Assembly (NCBI GenBank): GCA_030430515.1
Contig: JAUIKX010000092.1
Coordinates: 1 to 11,689 of the forward strand
DNA length: 11,689 bases
DNA from: Gammaproteobacteria bacterium
Lineage (GTDB): Bacteria > Pseudomonadota > Gammaproteobacteria > Pseudomonadales > Azotimanducaceae
Direction of reading: 5' to 3'
The notes beneath the pieces were generated by a model. The model was not told the DNA's origin. It saw only the letters and a list, made by a program, of their open reading frames with translations, and searched no databases. Every line of letters begins with the position of its first letter. Positions within the stretch are counted from its first letter, which is position 1. The translations under genes were made by a program, and so were the position numbers. Below are positions 1 through 6,749 of the stretch, piece after piece.

Positions 1-1598
1 TCCTGGATCATGTCCATGGCGGCGTCGCCCACAGCGGTCATCGTGATCGAGGCGATCAGGAACGGCACGAGTCCGCCTATGAACAGCCCAATGAGCACGT
101 TCGGGTCGCCGATGTGCAGCAGGAAGCTGCCATCGCGAACGAACGCCACCGTTTCCACGTATGCGGCGATGATGGCCAGCGCTGCAAGTGCAGCTGCACC
201 GATGGCGAAGCCTTTACCCATAGCCGCGGTGGTGTTGCCGAGTTCGTCCAGTGAGTCGGTGATGGCGCGGGTTTCTTCACCCAGGCCACCCATCTCGGCG
301 ATGCCGCCGGCGTTGTCCGCAACCGGACCGTAGGCGTCAACGGCCATGGTCATGCCAACCGTGGCCAGCAGGCCGACAGCAGCGATGCCCACACCGTAGA
401 GGCCGGCAAGATCGGTGGATACGTAGATGATGGCGCAGATGGTCAGCAGCGGTACCACTACTGATTCCATGCCGACGGCGAGGCCGGTGATCATGACCGT
501 AGCGGAGCCGGTCTGACCGGACTCAGCGATGCGCACTACGGGTTTGGACGAAGTGTAGTACTCGGTGACGAGGCCGATGATGACCCCACCAACGGAACCA
601 AACACCACGCTCCACCAGATGTCGGTGGAAACCTGAATGAAGTTCACGGCGAAGTAGGCTGCCGCGATAAAGAGGATCGGCGTGCTGATCATGCCGATAC
701 GCAGGGCCAGAGCCGGTGAGTTGTTCGACTGGCTGCGCACGACACCGATGCCGATGATCGAGCAGACGAGGCCGACCGAAGCCAGCGCCAGCGGCAGGAA
801 CATGAGGGCTGCACGCCCTTCGTCTACCGGCAGACCGGACGCCAGCGTAACCACGCCAGGAGCCGCAAGGGTCGAAGCGATGGCGATGGTGGCAATCATG
901 GAGCCGCAGTAGGACTCGAAGATGTCGGAGCCCATGCCGGCCACATCACCGACGTTGTCGCCCACATTGTCGGCGATCACGCCGGGGTTGCGCGGATCGT
1001 CTTCGGGGATGCCGGCTTCCACCTTACCGACGAGGTCGGCGCCCACGTCGGCGCTCTTGGTGTAGATGCCGCCGCCGACACGTGAGAACAGGGCAACCAC
1101 AGATGCGCCCATGCCGAAGCCATGAATGTAGTGCGCATCTTCCGGGTTGCTACCGAAGATGAGGTAGACGATGCCGAGGCCCATGAGGCCGAGCGATGCA
1201 ACGGCCAGCCCCATGATCGAGCCACCGAAAAAGGCGACCGACAGAGCCTGTGCCTGGCCGTCCTCGTGGGCGGCAGTGGTGGTGCGCACGTTCGCCTTGG
1301 TGGCGGTGTACATACCGATCCAGCCGGCAGCGGAAGAAGATGCTGCGCCGATCAGGAAAGCCAGGGCAGTTTTCTCGCCCAGCTCCGAGAAAAAGATCAG
1401 CACCAGAAGTACGCCGGCGAACAGCGCGAGCATGGTGTACTCGCGGCGCATGAAGACCATGGCGCCAGTGTGGATCTGGTCAGCGATTTTTTTGACGACG
1501 TCGTTGCCTTCGTCGTAGCGCTTTACGAGGCTGAAAATGACCGCAGCGGCCACCAGCCCCACGACACCCAGAACGGGTGGAATGAGGGTTAGTTCCAT
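1..1598 (-). CDS. hppA: Membrane-bound cation-pumping pyrophosphatase, K+-dependent type (C-terminal part beyond window)
   Basis: This polytopic inner-membrane enzyme hydrolyses pyrophosphate and uses the energy to pump H+ or Na+. Reading down the minus strand from the ATG at 1598-1596 gives MELTLIPPVLGVVGLVAAAV and 532 codons without a stop; the family is usually about 660-700 residues, so roughly 130-160 are lost at the window edge. The substrate and Mg2+ motif DVGADLVGKVE lies at residues 184-194, followed by DPRNPGVIADNVGDNVGDVAG at 201-221. DIFES at 225-229 keeps the membrane Asp and Glu (D225, E228) in the register seen in K+-dependent enzymes. GNTTAAMGKGF at 454-464 has Ala at 458, where K+-independent enzymes have Lys, so I infer K+ dependence. 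The pumped ion cannot be decided from these residues alone. Multiple hydrophobic helices are evident. A weak G-rich ribosome site (GGGGA) precedes the ATG. The gene is divergent from the barrel-protein gene at 1709. Confidence 0.97.
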   Translation of the reverse strand, partial: MELTLIPPVLGVVGLVAAAVIFSLVKRYDEGNDVVKKIADQIHTGAMVFMRREYTMLALFAGVLLVLIFFSELGEKTALAFLIGAASSSAAGWIGMYTATKANVRTTTAAHEDGQAQALSVAFFGGSIMGLAVASLGLMGLGIVYLIFGSNPEDAHYIHGFGMGASVVALFSRVGGGIYTKSADVGADLVGKVEAGIPEDDPRNPGVIADNVGDNVGDVAGMGSDIFESYCGSMIATIAIASTLAAPGVVTLASGLPVDEGRAALMFLPLALASVGLVCSIIGIGVVRSQSNNSPALALRIGMISTPILFIAAAYFAVNFIQVSTDIWWSVVFGSVGGVIIGLVTEYYTSSKPVVRIAESGQTGSATVMITGLAVGMESVVVPLLTICAIIYVSTDLAGLYGVGIAAVGLLATVGMTMAVDAYGPVADNAGGIAEMGGLGEETRAITDSLDELGNTTAAMGKGFAIGAAALAALAIIAAYVETVAFVRDGSFLLHIGDPNVLIGLFIGGLVPFLIASITMTAVGDAAMDMIQ

Positions 1599-1649
1599 TT
1601 CGTATTTTTCCCCAACTAGAGTTTTCAGGCCCCCTCCGAGGCGTCGCGT

Positions 1650-1655
1650 ATCATA
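1650..1655 (-). promoter_or_regulatory. Candidate extended -10 promoter element for hppA
   Basis: On the minus strand the sequence TGTTATGAT contains a one-mismatch -10 box (TATGAT at 1655-1650) preceded by TGn, the extended -10 pattern of sigma-70 promoters. No good -35 box is visible about 17 bases upstream, which an extended -10 can tolerate. Transcription would start near 1643 and give a leader of about 45 bases before the hppA ATG. Judged by eye only. Confidence 0.35.
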
Positions 1656-1708
1656 ACAGCGTAAGAACGCAGCGCCACCGGGCGGAAAAAGCGTCTAGTC
1701 TTGCCTCT

Positions 1709-2242
1709 ATGGACAGAAGAAATCGAAGAATGCCGAGGGCCTCTGGCATGGCCCTGATACTGGCCTCGATGCTGACATTTGGTGAGGTGGCAGCGGAGGA
1801 TGGTCATCACGGTGAGGCCCACATCTGGCAGGCGCACCCGCAACATCTGTCGCTCGTGCTCGGTGGTACGGACGATGGCGACCGTTCAGCAGAGACGCTC
1901 GGCGTCGACTACGAATATCGCCTCAACCACTGGCTGGGTGTTGGCGCGGTGGTGGAGCGGGCGTTTGGCCCGCTCCATGCGGATACCTTCCTGGCGGTAG
2001 CGGACATCCATCTGTGGCGGGGTCTGATCGCCCAGACCGGTGTCGGAATCGAGATAATCGACGAGGTAGAGTTCGAGCACGGTCACGCGGTGCACGAAGA
2101 GGTCGAGGAAACCGTCTTCCGGCTCGGTGCGCTGTACGAGTTCGAGTTCGGCCGCTGGACCGTCTCCCCGCAGCTTCACCTCGATGTCACGAGTGAAGCA
2201 GATTCGGTGGTATACGTTATGGCGTTCGGGCGTTCCTTTTAA
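1709..2242 (+). CDS. His-rich secreted protein, probable small outer-membrane beta-barrel, function unknown
   Basis: The protein has 177 residues. The N-terminus has an Arg-rich n-region (MDRRNRRMPR), a hydrophobic stretch (MALILASMLTFG) and a plausible signal peptidase site after VAA near residue 29. The mature start is rich in His and acid (EDGHHGEAHIWQAHPQH). The rest alternates short hydrophobic and polar stretches such as TLGVDYEYRL, LGVGAVVERAF, VFRLGALYEF and WTVSPQLHLDV. The chain ends YVMAFGRSF with a C-terminal Phe, as in proteins assembled by the BAM machinery. I infer an 8-strand-size barrel; no enzyme motif is visible. A second His and Glu cluster (EVEFEHGHAVHEEVEE) sits mid-chain, possibly a metal-binding loop. 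The start is uncertain: ATG codons at 1709, 1730 and 1748 all keep the hydrophobic core, and I chose 1709 because it keeps the charged n-region. The gene is divergent from hppA and convergent with DUF2333. Confidence 0.75.
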   Translation: MDRRNRRMPRASGMALILASMLTFGEVAAEDGHHGEAHIWQAHPQHLSLVLGGTDDGDRSAETLGVDYEYRLNHWLGVGAVVERAFGPLHADTFLAVADIHLWRGLIAQTGVGIEIIDEVEFEHGHAVHEEVEETVFRLGALYEFEFGRWTVSPQLHLDVTSEADSVVYVMAFGRSF

Positions 2243-2246
2243 CGGT

Positions 2247-3305
2247 TTAACCCTGTTCCAGCAATGAGCGCAGATCGATAATCGCAGCGTTGGCCCGTGC
2301 GATGTAGGAGGCCATCACCAGCGAGTGGTTGGCCAGAAAGCCTAACCCGTCGCCGTTCAGGATCATCGGGCTCCAAACGGTATCCTGCGTAGGCTCCAGC
2401 TCGCGAATAATTTGTTTGAGGCTGACGCGGGCATTCTTCTTATCCAGCACGTCGCCGAAGTCGTGCTCCATGGCGCTCAGCAGATGGATCAGCGCCCAGG
2501 TGTGCCCGCGTGCTTCGAAAAACACGTCGTCGATCTCCAGCCAACTCGTTTTGTATTCCTGCTCGTCGGGTGTTTCTGTTGCCTGAGCGGCGGCCGCGTC
2601 GCCGGCCAGATCGATATTGAGCTGGCGCTTGCCGACGCTGGCGCTGAGCCTCTGGGAGAGGCTGCCCAGGCGGGTTTCGACACCCTGCAGCCATTGCTGG
2701 AGGTTGTCGGCCCGGGCGTAGAACTGGGCGTCTGTGATCGTTGGATCGGCCAGGCGGCTCAGGTAAGACTTGAACAGCTTCTTACCCTCACGGTACTCGT
2801 CCTCAGACTGCGGCAGAATCCAGCTGGAGTTATCGAAGAAAAAGTGGCCCTCGGCGTTCTGCAGGTCCGGGTCTTCCGTCGACTGGCTCTGCGAGCGTGA
2901 AAAATCGATGCGATAGGCGCGGGAGGCATCGCGGATCTGGGTGAGCACTCCGAACTCCCAGTTCGGCATATTGTCCATCCACACCCCTGGAGGAAAGCGG
3001 TCGTTGGACAGGTAGCCGCCGCGTTTTTCGAGCAGAGCGTCAGCCAGATAGATTACGGTGTGAGTGGTCACATACCCTGTAACCAGCCTCTCTCCAGTGG
3101 TGTCGGCATGCTTCTGGGCGATTTCGACCACATCTTCCACCGCAGGCTCGGAATCCCACCACCAGCCCACGAGGCCGGCGCCAAGTAGATAGATGCCGAT
3201 CACTACACCGCTGATCCTGCCGATGGTGCCCATCAATGTCTCCGTTCGTCCGAGTTGCGTAACGCTTGGGTATCTACGCTGCCAGAATTTCCAGTTCAAA
3301 GACAA
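2247..3305 (-). CDS. DUF2333 family inner-membrane protein
   Basis: This 352-residue protein resembles the DUF2333 family of Pseudomonas and relatives, whose function is unknown to me. One membrane helix is visible at about residues 26-50 (from MGTIGRISGVV to GWWW), after a short basic cytoplasmic start (WKFWQRRYPS). The rest is probably periplasmic. It includes GYLSNDRFPPGVWMDNMPNW and WEFGVLTQIRDASRAYRIDFSR in their typical places, a helical middle with an Ala/Gln linker near residue 240, and a C-terminal helical part. No ATG lies near the start. AAAGGAG at 3315-3309 is followed by TTG at 3305 after only 3 bases and by a second in-frame TTG at 3299 after 9 bases; the second has the better spacing, making the protein 350 residues. 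The gene follows the lipoprotein gene after a 29-base gap, so the two are probably co-transcribed and may act together at the cell envelope. Confidence 0.88.
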   Translation of the reverse strand: MSLNWKFWQRRYPSVTQLGRTETLMGTIGRISGVVIGIYLLGAGLVGWWWDSEPAVEDVVEIAQKHADTTGERLVTGYVTTHTVIYLADALLEKRGGYLSNDRFPPGVWMDNMPNWEFGVLTQIRDASRAYRIDFSRSQSQSTEDPDLQNAEGHFFFDNSSWILPQSEDEYREGKKLFKSYLSRLADPTITDAQFYARADNLQQWLQGVETRLGSLSQRLSASVGKRQLNIDLAGDAAAAQATETPDEQEYKTSWLEIDDVFFEARGHTWALIHLLSAMEHDFGDVLDKKNARVSLKQIIRELEPTQDTVWSPMILNGDGLGFLANHSLVMASYIARANAAIIDLRSLLEQG

Positions 3306-3308
3306 TTA

Positions 3309-3315
3309 CTCCTTT
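3309..3315 (-). promoter_or_regulatory. Ribosome binding site that decides between two TTG starts
   Basis: AAAGGAG on the minus strand is a strong Shine-Dalgarno match. It lies 3 bases from the TTG at 3305 and 9 bases from the TTG at 3299 of the DUF2333 gene. Known spacing preferences (about 5-9 bases) favour 3299. The two starts differ by two residues. Confidence 0.6.
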
Positions 3316-3334
3316 CGATCGCGCGAAACCCTTT

Positions 3335-3991
3335 TCAGGGGCTATTGAAGCAGATCAGGGCAACCTGCGCGGGACGGCCGATCTCCATGCTTGCACGCAC
3401 CCGCGCATCGCCGGGAGCGGAATTCATCTGCTGGTACATCCATCGTCCAGCCGCGTCGCTGCCGGCCCGTATCCGCGTGCGGCAACCGAAGAGCTTCGCC
3501 GTTCGACCCATGCGCTTGAGCGTCGCCTGGTTATCGTCGCTTCGCATATTGTCACTGTCGAAGGTTTTCACTTCACGGTTTGCCTCGCTCAGCAGATCCA
3601 CCTGCGCCTGCGTGGGGGCAATGGACGGATGGCCTGCATCGATCAGTCGTGCCCGGGCCAGCATCGAGCGTGCGGAAGCCAGGCGCCATTCATCTGCTGC
3701 CTCCAGCGCGAGAGCGACGAAGCGTTCGGCAATTTTTTCGACGCCCCGCAACGCTTCGGCGTTGATCGGGTCTAAGCTGAGGACTTCCAGGTAGAGACTG
3801 TGAGCGCTCGGTTCTCCCGGTGCCGCGGTCAGACTGTCCGCCTCATAGAGCCGTTGTGCTTCGTCCAGCAGTGGATAGAGCTGTTCAGGGGGCACGGGCT
3901 TCGGCTCAGAAGCCGGCGGCTCTTGTGAAGTTGTTTGACACCCGGACACGACTGCTGCGAGCAGGAGAAGTATCAAATGGACACGTATCAC
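3335..3991 (-). CDS. Putative lipoprotein with helical (possibly TPR-like) repeats, function unknown
   Basis: This 218-residue protein has a short signal peptide (MIRVHLILLLLAAVVSGC) ending in a lipobox with Cys18 as the lipidation site. Gln at +2, rather than Asp, suggests sorting to the outer membrane. A Pro/Glu-rich linker (SQEPPASEPKPVPPEQ) follows, then Ala/Leu-rich helices. The stretch LYEADSLTAAPGEPSAHSLYLEVLSLDPINAEALRGVEKIAERFVALALEAA, given here in two overlapping parts as YLEVLSLDPINAEALRGVEK and IAERFVALALEAA, has the spacing of helical-hairpin (TPR-like) repeats. The start is GTG at 3991, the first possible start after an upstream in-frame TAA; no convincing ribosome site is seen. 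It lies 29 bases upstream of the DUF2333 gene in the same direction and is divergent from dsbD. I do not recognise a specific family. Confidence 0.72.
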   Translation of the reverse strand: MIRVHLILLLLAAVVSGCQTTSQEPPASEPKPVPPEQLYPLLDEAQRLYEADSLTAAPGEPSAHSLYLEVLSLDPINAEALRGVEKIAERFVALALEAADEWRLASARSMLARARLIDAGHPSIAPTQAQVDLLSEANREVKTFDSDNMRSDDNQATLKRMGRTAKLFGCRTRIRAGSDAAGRWMYQQMNSAPGDARVRASMEIGRPAQVALICFNSP

Positions 3992-4053
3992 GACGAACAG
4001 GGAATCGATGTGTTAAAAACCGCGGCATTGTACGCCTAACGGGCCTCTTTTTT
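3992..4053. promoter_or_regulatory. Divergent intergenic region between the lipoprotein gene and dsbD
   Basis: These 62 bases must hold the start signals of both neighbours unless dsbD is read from further upstream. On the minus strand TACAAT at 4032-4027 is a one-mismatch -10 box that would give a leader of about 29 bases for the lipoprotein; no clear -35 is visible. On the plus strand I see no good promoter and no Shine-Dalgarno before the dsbD ATG, only a T-run (CTCTTTTTT) directly against it. Confidence 0.3.
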
Positions 4054-5841
4054 ATGCGCGATCTGACTGCTTCCATCGTTCTGCTGGCGTGCATGCTCCT
4101 GCCGGTATCGGCGCTCACTTCCGAGTTCTCCGCAAACGATCCGTTCGCGCCGCAGGCCCAGGAGCCGTTGCCGCCGGACGAAGCGTTCGTCTTCAGCCAC
4201 GCGTTGGTGGGTGATGGCAACCTGCTGCTGCGCTGGCAGATGCCCGACGACCACTACCTTTATAAGCACCGCTTCCAGTTCAAACTCCGCGATGGCTCGC
4301 AGCTGACGCTGGGGGATGCACGGATTCCGGCCGGCAAGCCGAAAATTGACGACTGGGAAGGCGAGGTAGAGGTTTACTACCACGAGGTAGAGGTGCACCT
4401 GCCGGTAACGGGCAACGGTGAAGTGGGCATAGGCTATCAAGGGTGCAATGAGGCGCTGGGTATCTGCTATCCGCCGGAGCTCAAATGGGTCTCAGTGGGA
4501 GAGCCGGCTCCGGCTGAAGGCGCAGTCGAAGTATCTGCCGACGATTCCTTTACCGGCGTTCTGGCAGACAGCGGTGTGATGATGAGTATGGGGCTCTTTC
4601 TGCTGGCGGGCATCGGCCTCGCGTTCACGCCCTGCGTTCTGCCCATGGTGCCTATCCTTTCTGGGATCATCGTCGGCGAAGGTGCGACGATCAGCCGTCG
4701 AAAGGCGTTCACCCTGTCTGTAGCGTATGTGCTCGGCATGGCCATCGCTTATGCCGTTGTCGGTACGCTCGTCGGGCTTTTCGGTGCGGAGCTTAACCTG
4801 CAGGCGAAGCTGCAGTCGCCGCCGGTGCTGACGGTGTTCGCACTGGCCTTCGTTGCGCTGGCGTTTTCCATGTTCGGATTCTACGAGCTGCAGCTGCCGA
4901 GCGGTCTGCAGAACCGTCTTAACGACCTCGGCAGCAGGGCCGGCGGTGGCAAGCTTCTTTCGGTGTTCGTCATGGGCGCGCTGTCGAGCCTGGTTGTCTC
5001 GCCGTGTGTTTCCGCGCCGCTCACCGGTGCGCTGGTTTACATCAGCCAGACGGAAGATGCGCTTCTTGGCGGTATGGCGCTGCTTTCCCTGGGGCTTGGC
5101 ATGGGTGTGCCGCTCCTGCTCGTAGGGGCCGGGGGCGGCCATCTGCTGCCGCGAGCCGGTGTCTGGATGGATACGGTCAAAGCGGTATTCGGCGTGCTGC
5201 TGCTCGCAGTTGCCGTGTGGCTCATCGAAAGAATCATACCGGCCTCTTTGACGCTGGCGCTATGGGGGGCGCTGCTCATTGGGGCGGGTGTCTATATGGG
5301 GGGGCTCGATACCGCTCCGCGCCAGGGCTGGGGACAACTCTGGAAGGCCTTCGGCTTCATCTTTCTCGTTTACGGTGTGCTGCTGTTCATCGGCGCGGCC
5401 AGCGGCGCGAAAGATCCACTTCGACCGCTGGCCGCGGTTGGTCGTGAGGCCGGCGCATCGATTTCCTCCGAGGCGCATCAGGTCTGGGCTGCGGTGGGTA
5501 GTCGCGCCGAGCTGGATGCGGCACTCGCCAGCGCCGGTGGCAGGCCGGCGATTCTCGACCTTTATGCGGATTGGTGCGTCAGCTGCAAAGTCATGGAGCG
5601 AAATGTGTTTCCGCAGCCGCAGATCGCATCCCGTTTTGAGCGTTTTGCTCTGCTCAGAGCGGATATCACCGCCAACGATAGGGTGCACAAGGCGCTTCTG
5701 GACAGCTTTGGATTGTTCGGCCCACCGGCATTACTGTTTTTCGCAGACGATGGCGCCGAAAGGCGCGCGTTTCGTGTGCAGGGGGAAATGGACGAGGCTG
5801 AGCTGGCCGCCCATATCGATAGGTTTCTGGCATCGATCTAG
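4054..5841 (+). CDS. dsbD: Thiol:disulfide interchange protein DsbD
   Basis: The inner-membrane protein takes electrons from cytoplasmic thioredoxin and passes them to periplasmic DsbC, DsbG and cytochrome c maturation proteins. At 595 residues it matches the family length. All three domains and all six redox Cys are present. The signal peptide (MRDLTASIVLLACMLLPVSA) is followed by the N-terminal immunoglobulin-like domain with C131 and C138 in YQGCNEALGICYPP. The membrane domain has C194 in AFTPCVLPMVPILSG and C318 in VVSPCVSAPLTGALVYI. The C-terminal thioredoxin fold has the active site WCVSC at 507-511. The N-terminal pair is separated by six residues, one more than the CX5C of E. coli. 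I chose ATG 4054 because it begins directly at the signal peptide; the open frame upstream (from 3820) is antisense to the lipoprotein gene. No ribosome site is evident. aroQ follows after 47 bases. Confidence 0.97.
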   Translation: MRDLTASIVLLACMLLPVSALTSEFSANDPFAPQAQEPLPPDEAFVFSHALVGDGNLLLRWQMPDDHYLYKHRFQFKLRDGSQLTLGDARIPAGKPKIDDWEGEVEVYYHEVEVHLPVTGNGEVGIGYQGCNEALGICYPPELKWVSVGEPAPAEGAVEVSADDSFTGVLADSGVMMSMGLFLLAGIGLAFTPCVLPMVPILSGIIVGEGATISRRKAFTLSVAYVLGMAIAYAVVGTLVGLFGAELNLQAKLQSPPVLTVFALAFVALAFSMFGFYELQLPSGLQNRLNDLGSRAGGGKLLSVFVMGALSSLVVSPCVSAPLTGALVYISQTEDALLGGMALLSLGLGMGVPLLLVGAGGGHLLPRAGVWMDTVKAVFGVLLLAVAVWLIERIIPASLTLALWGALLIGAGVYMGGLDTAPRQGWGQLWKAFGFIFLVYGVLLFIGAASGAKDPLRPLAAVGREAGASISSEAHQVWAAVGSRAELDAALASAGGRPAILDLYADWCVSCKVMERNVFPQPQIASRFERFALLRADITANDRVHKALLDSFGLFGPPALLFFADDGAERRAFRVQGEMDEAELAAHIDRFLASI

Positions 5842-5846
5842 CGCGT

Positions 5847-5861
5847 ATTTTCTGAGAAAAT
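5847..5861. repeat. 15-bp perfect palindrome in the dsbD-aroQ gap
   Basis: ATTTTCTGAGAAAAT is two 7-base perfect arms around one central G. It lies 6 bases after the dsbD stop and 27 bases before the aroQ ATG, in the only non-coding gap of this gene cluster. It is AT-rich against a GC-rich background. It could be an operator, part of the promoter (TATTTT at 5846 as a poor -10), or a weak hairpin. The one-base loop and low GC make a terminator unlikely. Confidence 0.4.
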
Positions 5862-5888
5862 GCCGCGAAAGCGCCACTAAAAGGCAAC

Positions 5889-6335
5889 ATGATGGCAAAG
5901 ATACTGGTTTTGCATGGTCCGAACCTCAACCTGCTCGGTACTCGTGAGCCGGAGGTTTACGGAACGGACACTCTGGCTGACATTGACAATCGTCTGGCGG
6001 TTTTTGCGGCAGATCGTGGTCACGAGGTGCAGTGTCTGCAATCCAATGCAGAGCACGAACTCGTGGATGCGATCCATCGTGCCCGGGCGGATGGCGTGGC
6101 GCACATCGTCATCAATCCCGGTGCGTTTACCCACACCAGCATCGCACTGCGCGACGCCCTGCTTGGGGTCGCCATCCCGTTTGTGGAGATCCACCTGTCC
6201 AACGTGCATGCCAGGGAATCGTTCCGCCAGGTGTCATATCTGAGCGACGTCGCGCGTGGGGTGATTACCGGCCTAGGCGCGGCGGGGTATGAGTTCGCGC
6301 TCGAAAGCGCCATGCGGTATGTGGAGGCGAGCTGA
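5889..6335 (+). CDS. aroQ: 3-dehydroquinate dehydratase, type II
   Basis: This cytoplasmic dodecameric enzyme converts 3-dehydroquinate to 3-dehydroshikimate in aromatic amino acid synthesis. The 148 residues match the family length. LHGPNLNLLGTREPEVYG contains the flexible-lid Arg19 and the catalytic Tyr24. INPGAFTHTSIALRDAL holds Asn76, EIHLSN holds the catalytic His102, and HARESFR follows with the substrate-binding Arg. Two ATG codons stand side by side at 5889 and 5892. AAAAGG at 5879-5884 is 4 bases from the first and 7 from the second, so the true protein may start at the second (MAKILVLHGPN). The TGA stop directly abuts the accB ATG. Confidence 0.98.
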   Translation: MMAKILVLHGPNLNLLGTREPEVYGTDTLADIDNRLAVFAADRGHEVQCLQSNAEHELVDAIHRARADGVAHIVINPGAFTHTSIALRDALLGVAIPFVEIHLSNVHARESFRQVSYLSDVARGVITGLGAAGYEFALESAMRYVEAS

Positions 6336-6749
6336 ATGGACCTGCGCAAAATCAAAAAGCTCATCGAGCTGGTCGAGGAGTCCGGCATTACCGAGCTCGA
6401 GGTGCATAACGGTGAAGAGTCCGTGCGCATCGCCCGGCCGCTGTTCGGGGGTGAGCCGGCTGTGGCTGCTGCCGGCCCGCCCGCCGAAGTGACGGCGCCT
6501 TCGTCGGGTTCCGGTACGATAGTCGCCCGGGCTCCCATGGCCGGCACGTTCTACGCCGCACCCTCTCCTGAAGCGGCGCCTTTCGTAGGCGTTGGCAGCC
6601 GGGTGCGCGCGGGAGAGGTGTTGTGCATCATTGAAAGCATGAAAATGATGAATGAAATTCGCGCCGAGCAGGACGGAGAAATCGTCGGCGTAGCGGTGGA
6701 GAACGGCGAGCCCGTCGGATCGGGTCAGGCGCTTTTTCACTTGCGGTGA
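6336..6749 (+). CDS. accB: Biotin carboxyl carrier protein of acetyl-CoA carboxylase
   Basis: AccB carries the biotin that is carboxylated by AccC and then used by AccAD to make malonyl-CoA for fatty acid synthesis. The N-terminal helix MDLRKIKKLIELVEESGITE is near-identical to E. coli BCCP. A short Ala/Pro/Gly linker (about 38-62) leads to the biotinyl domain, with the BCCP-type thumb (TFYAAPSPEAAPF) at 71-83. The biotin-acceptor Lys103 lies in ESMKMMNEI; the canonical motif is EAMKM, so Ala is Ser here. At 137 residues it is shorter than the 156 of E. coli, mostly in the linker. GGAGG at 6323-6327, 8 bases before the ATG, is a good ribosome site. Unusually, accC does not follow: the stop overlaps the prmA start. 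Confidence 0.97.
   Translation: MDLRKIKKLIELVEESGITELEVHNGEESVRIARPLFGGEPAVAAAGPPAEVTAPSSGSGTIVARAPMAGTFYAAPSPEAAPFVGVGSRVRAGEVLCIIESMKMMNEIRAEQDGEIVGVAVENGEPVGSGQALFHLR

Noticed and set aside
1122..1592. 156-residue plus-strand open frame
   Set aside because: It is fully antisense to hppA, whose conserved pyrophosphatase motifs are intact on the minus strand.
1664..1690. CGCC/GGCG inverted repeat upstream of the barrel-protein gene as a terminator or operator
   Set aside because: The stem is only 4 bases and such matches are expected by chance at this GC content.
2236..2255. Possible bidirectional terminator between the convergent stops
   Set aside because: The only symmetry is the short GGTTTAACC palindrome; there is no GC-rich stem with a T-run.
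3820..4053. N-terminal extension of dsbD by 78 residues
   Set aside because: It is antisense to the lipoprotein gene, has no secretion signal, and would bury the clear signal peptide that begins at 4054.
4492..5142. 216-residue antisense open frame in dsbD
   Set aside because: It has low-complexity basic composition and overlaps the conserved DsbD membrane domain; it is a shadow of GC-rich codon use.
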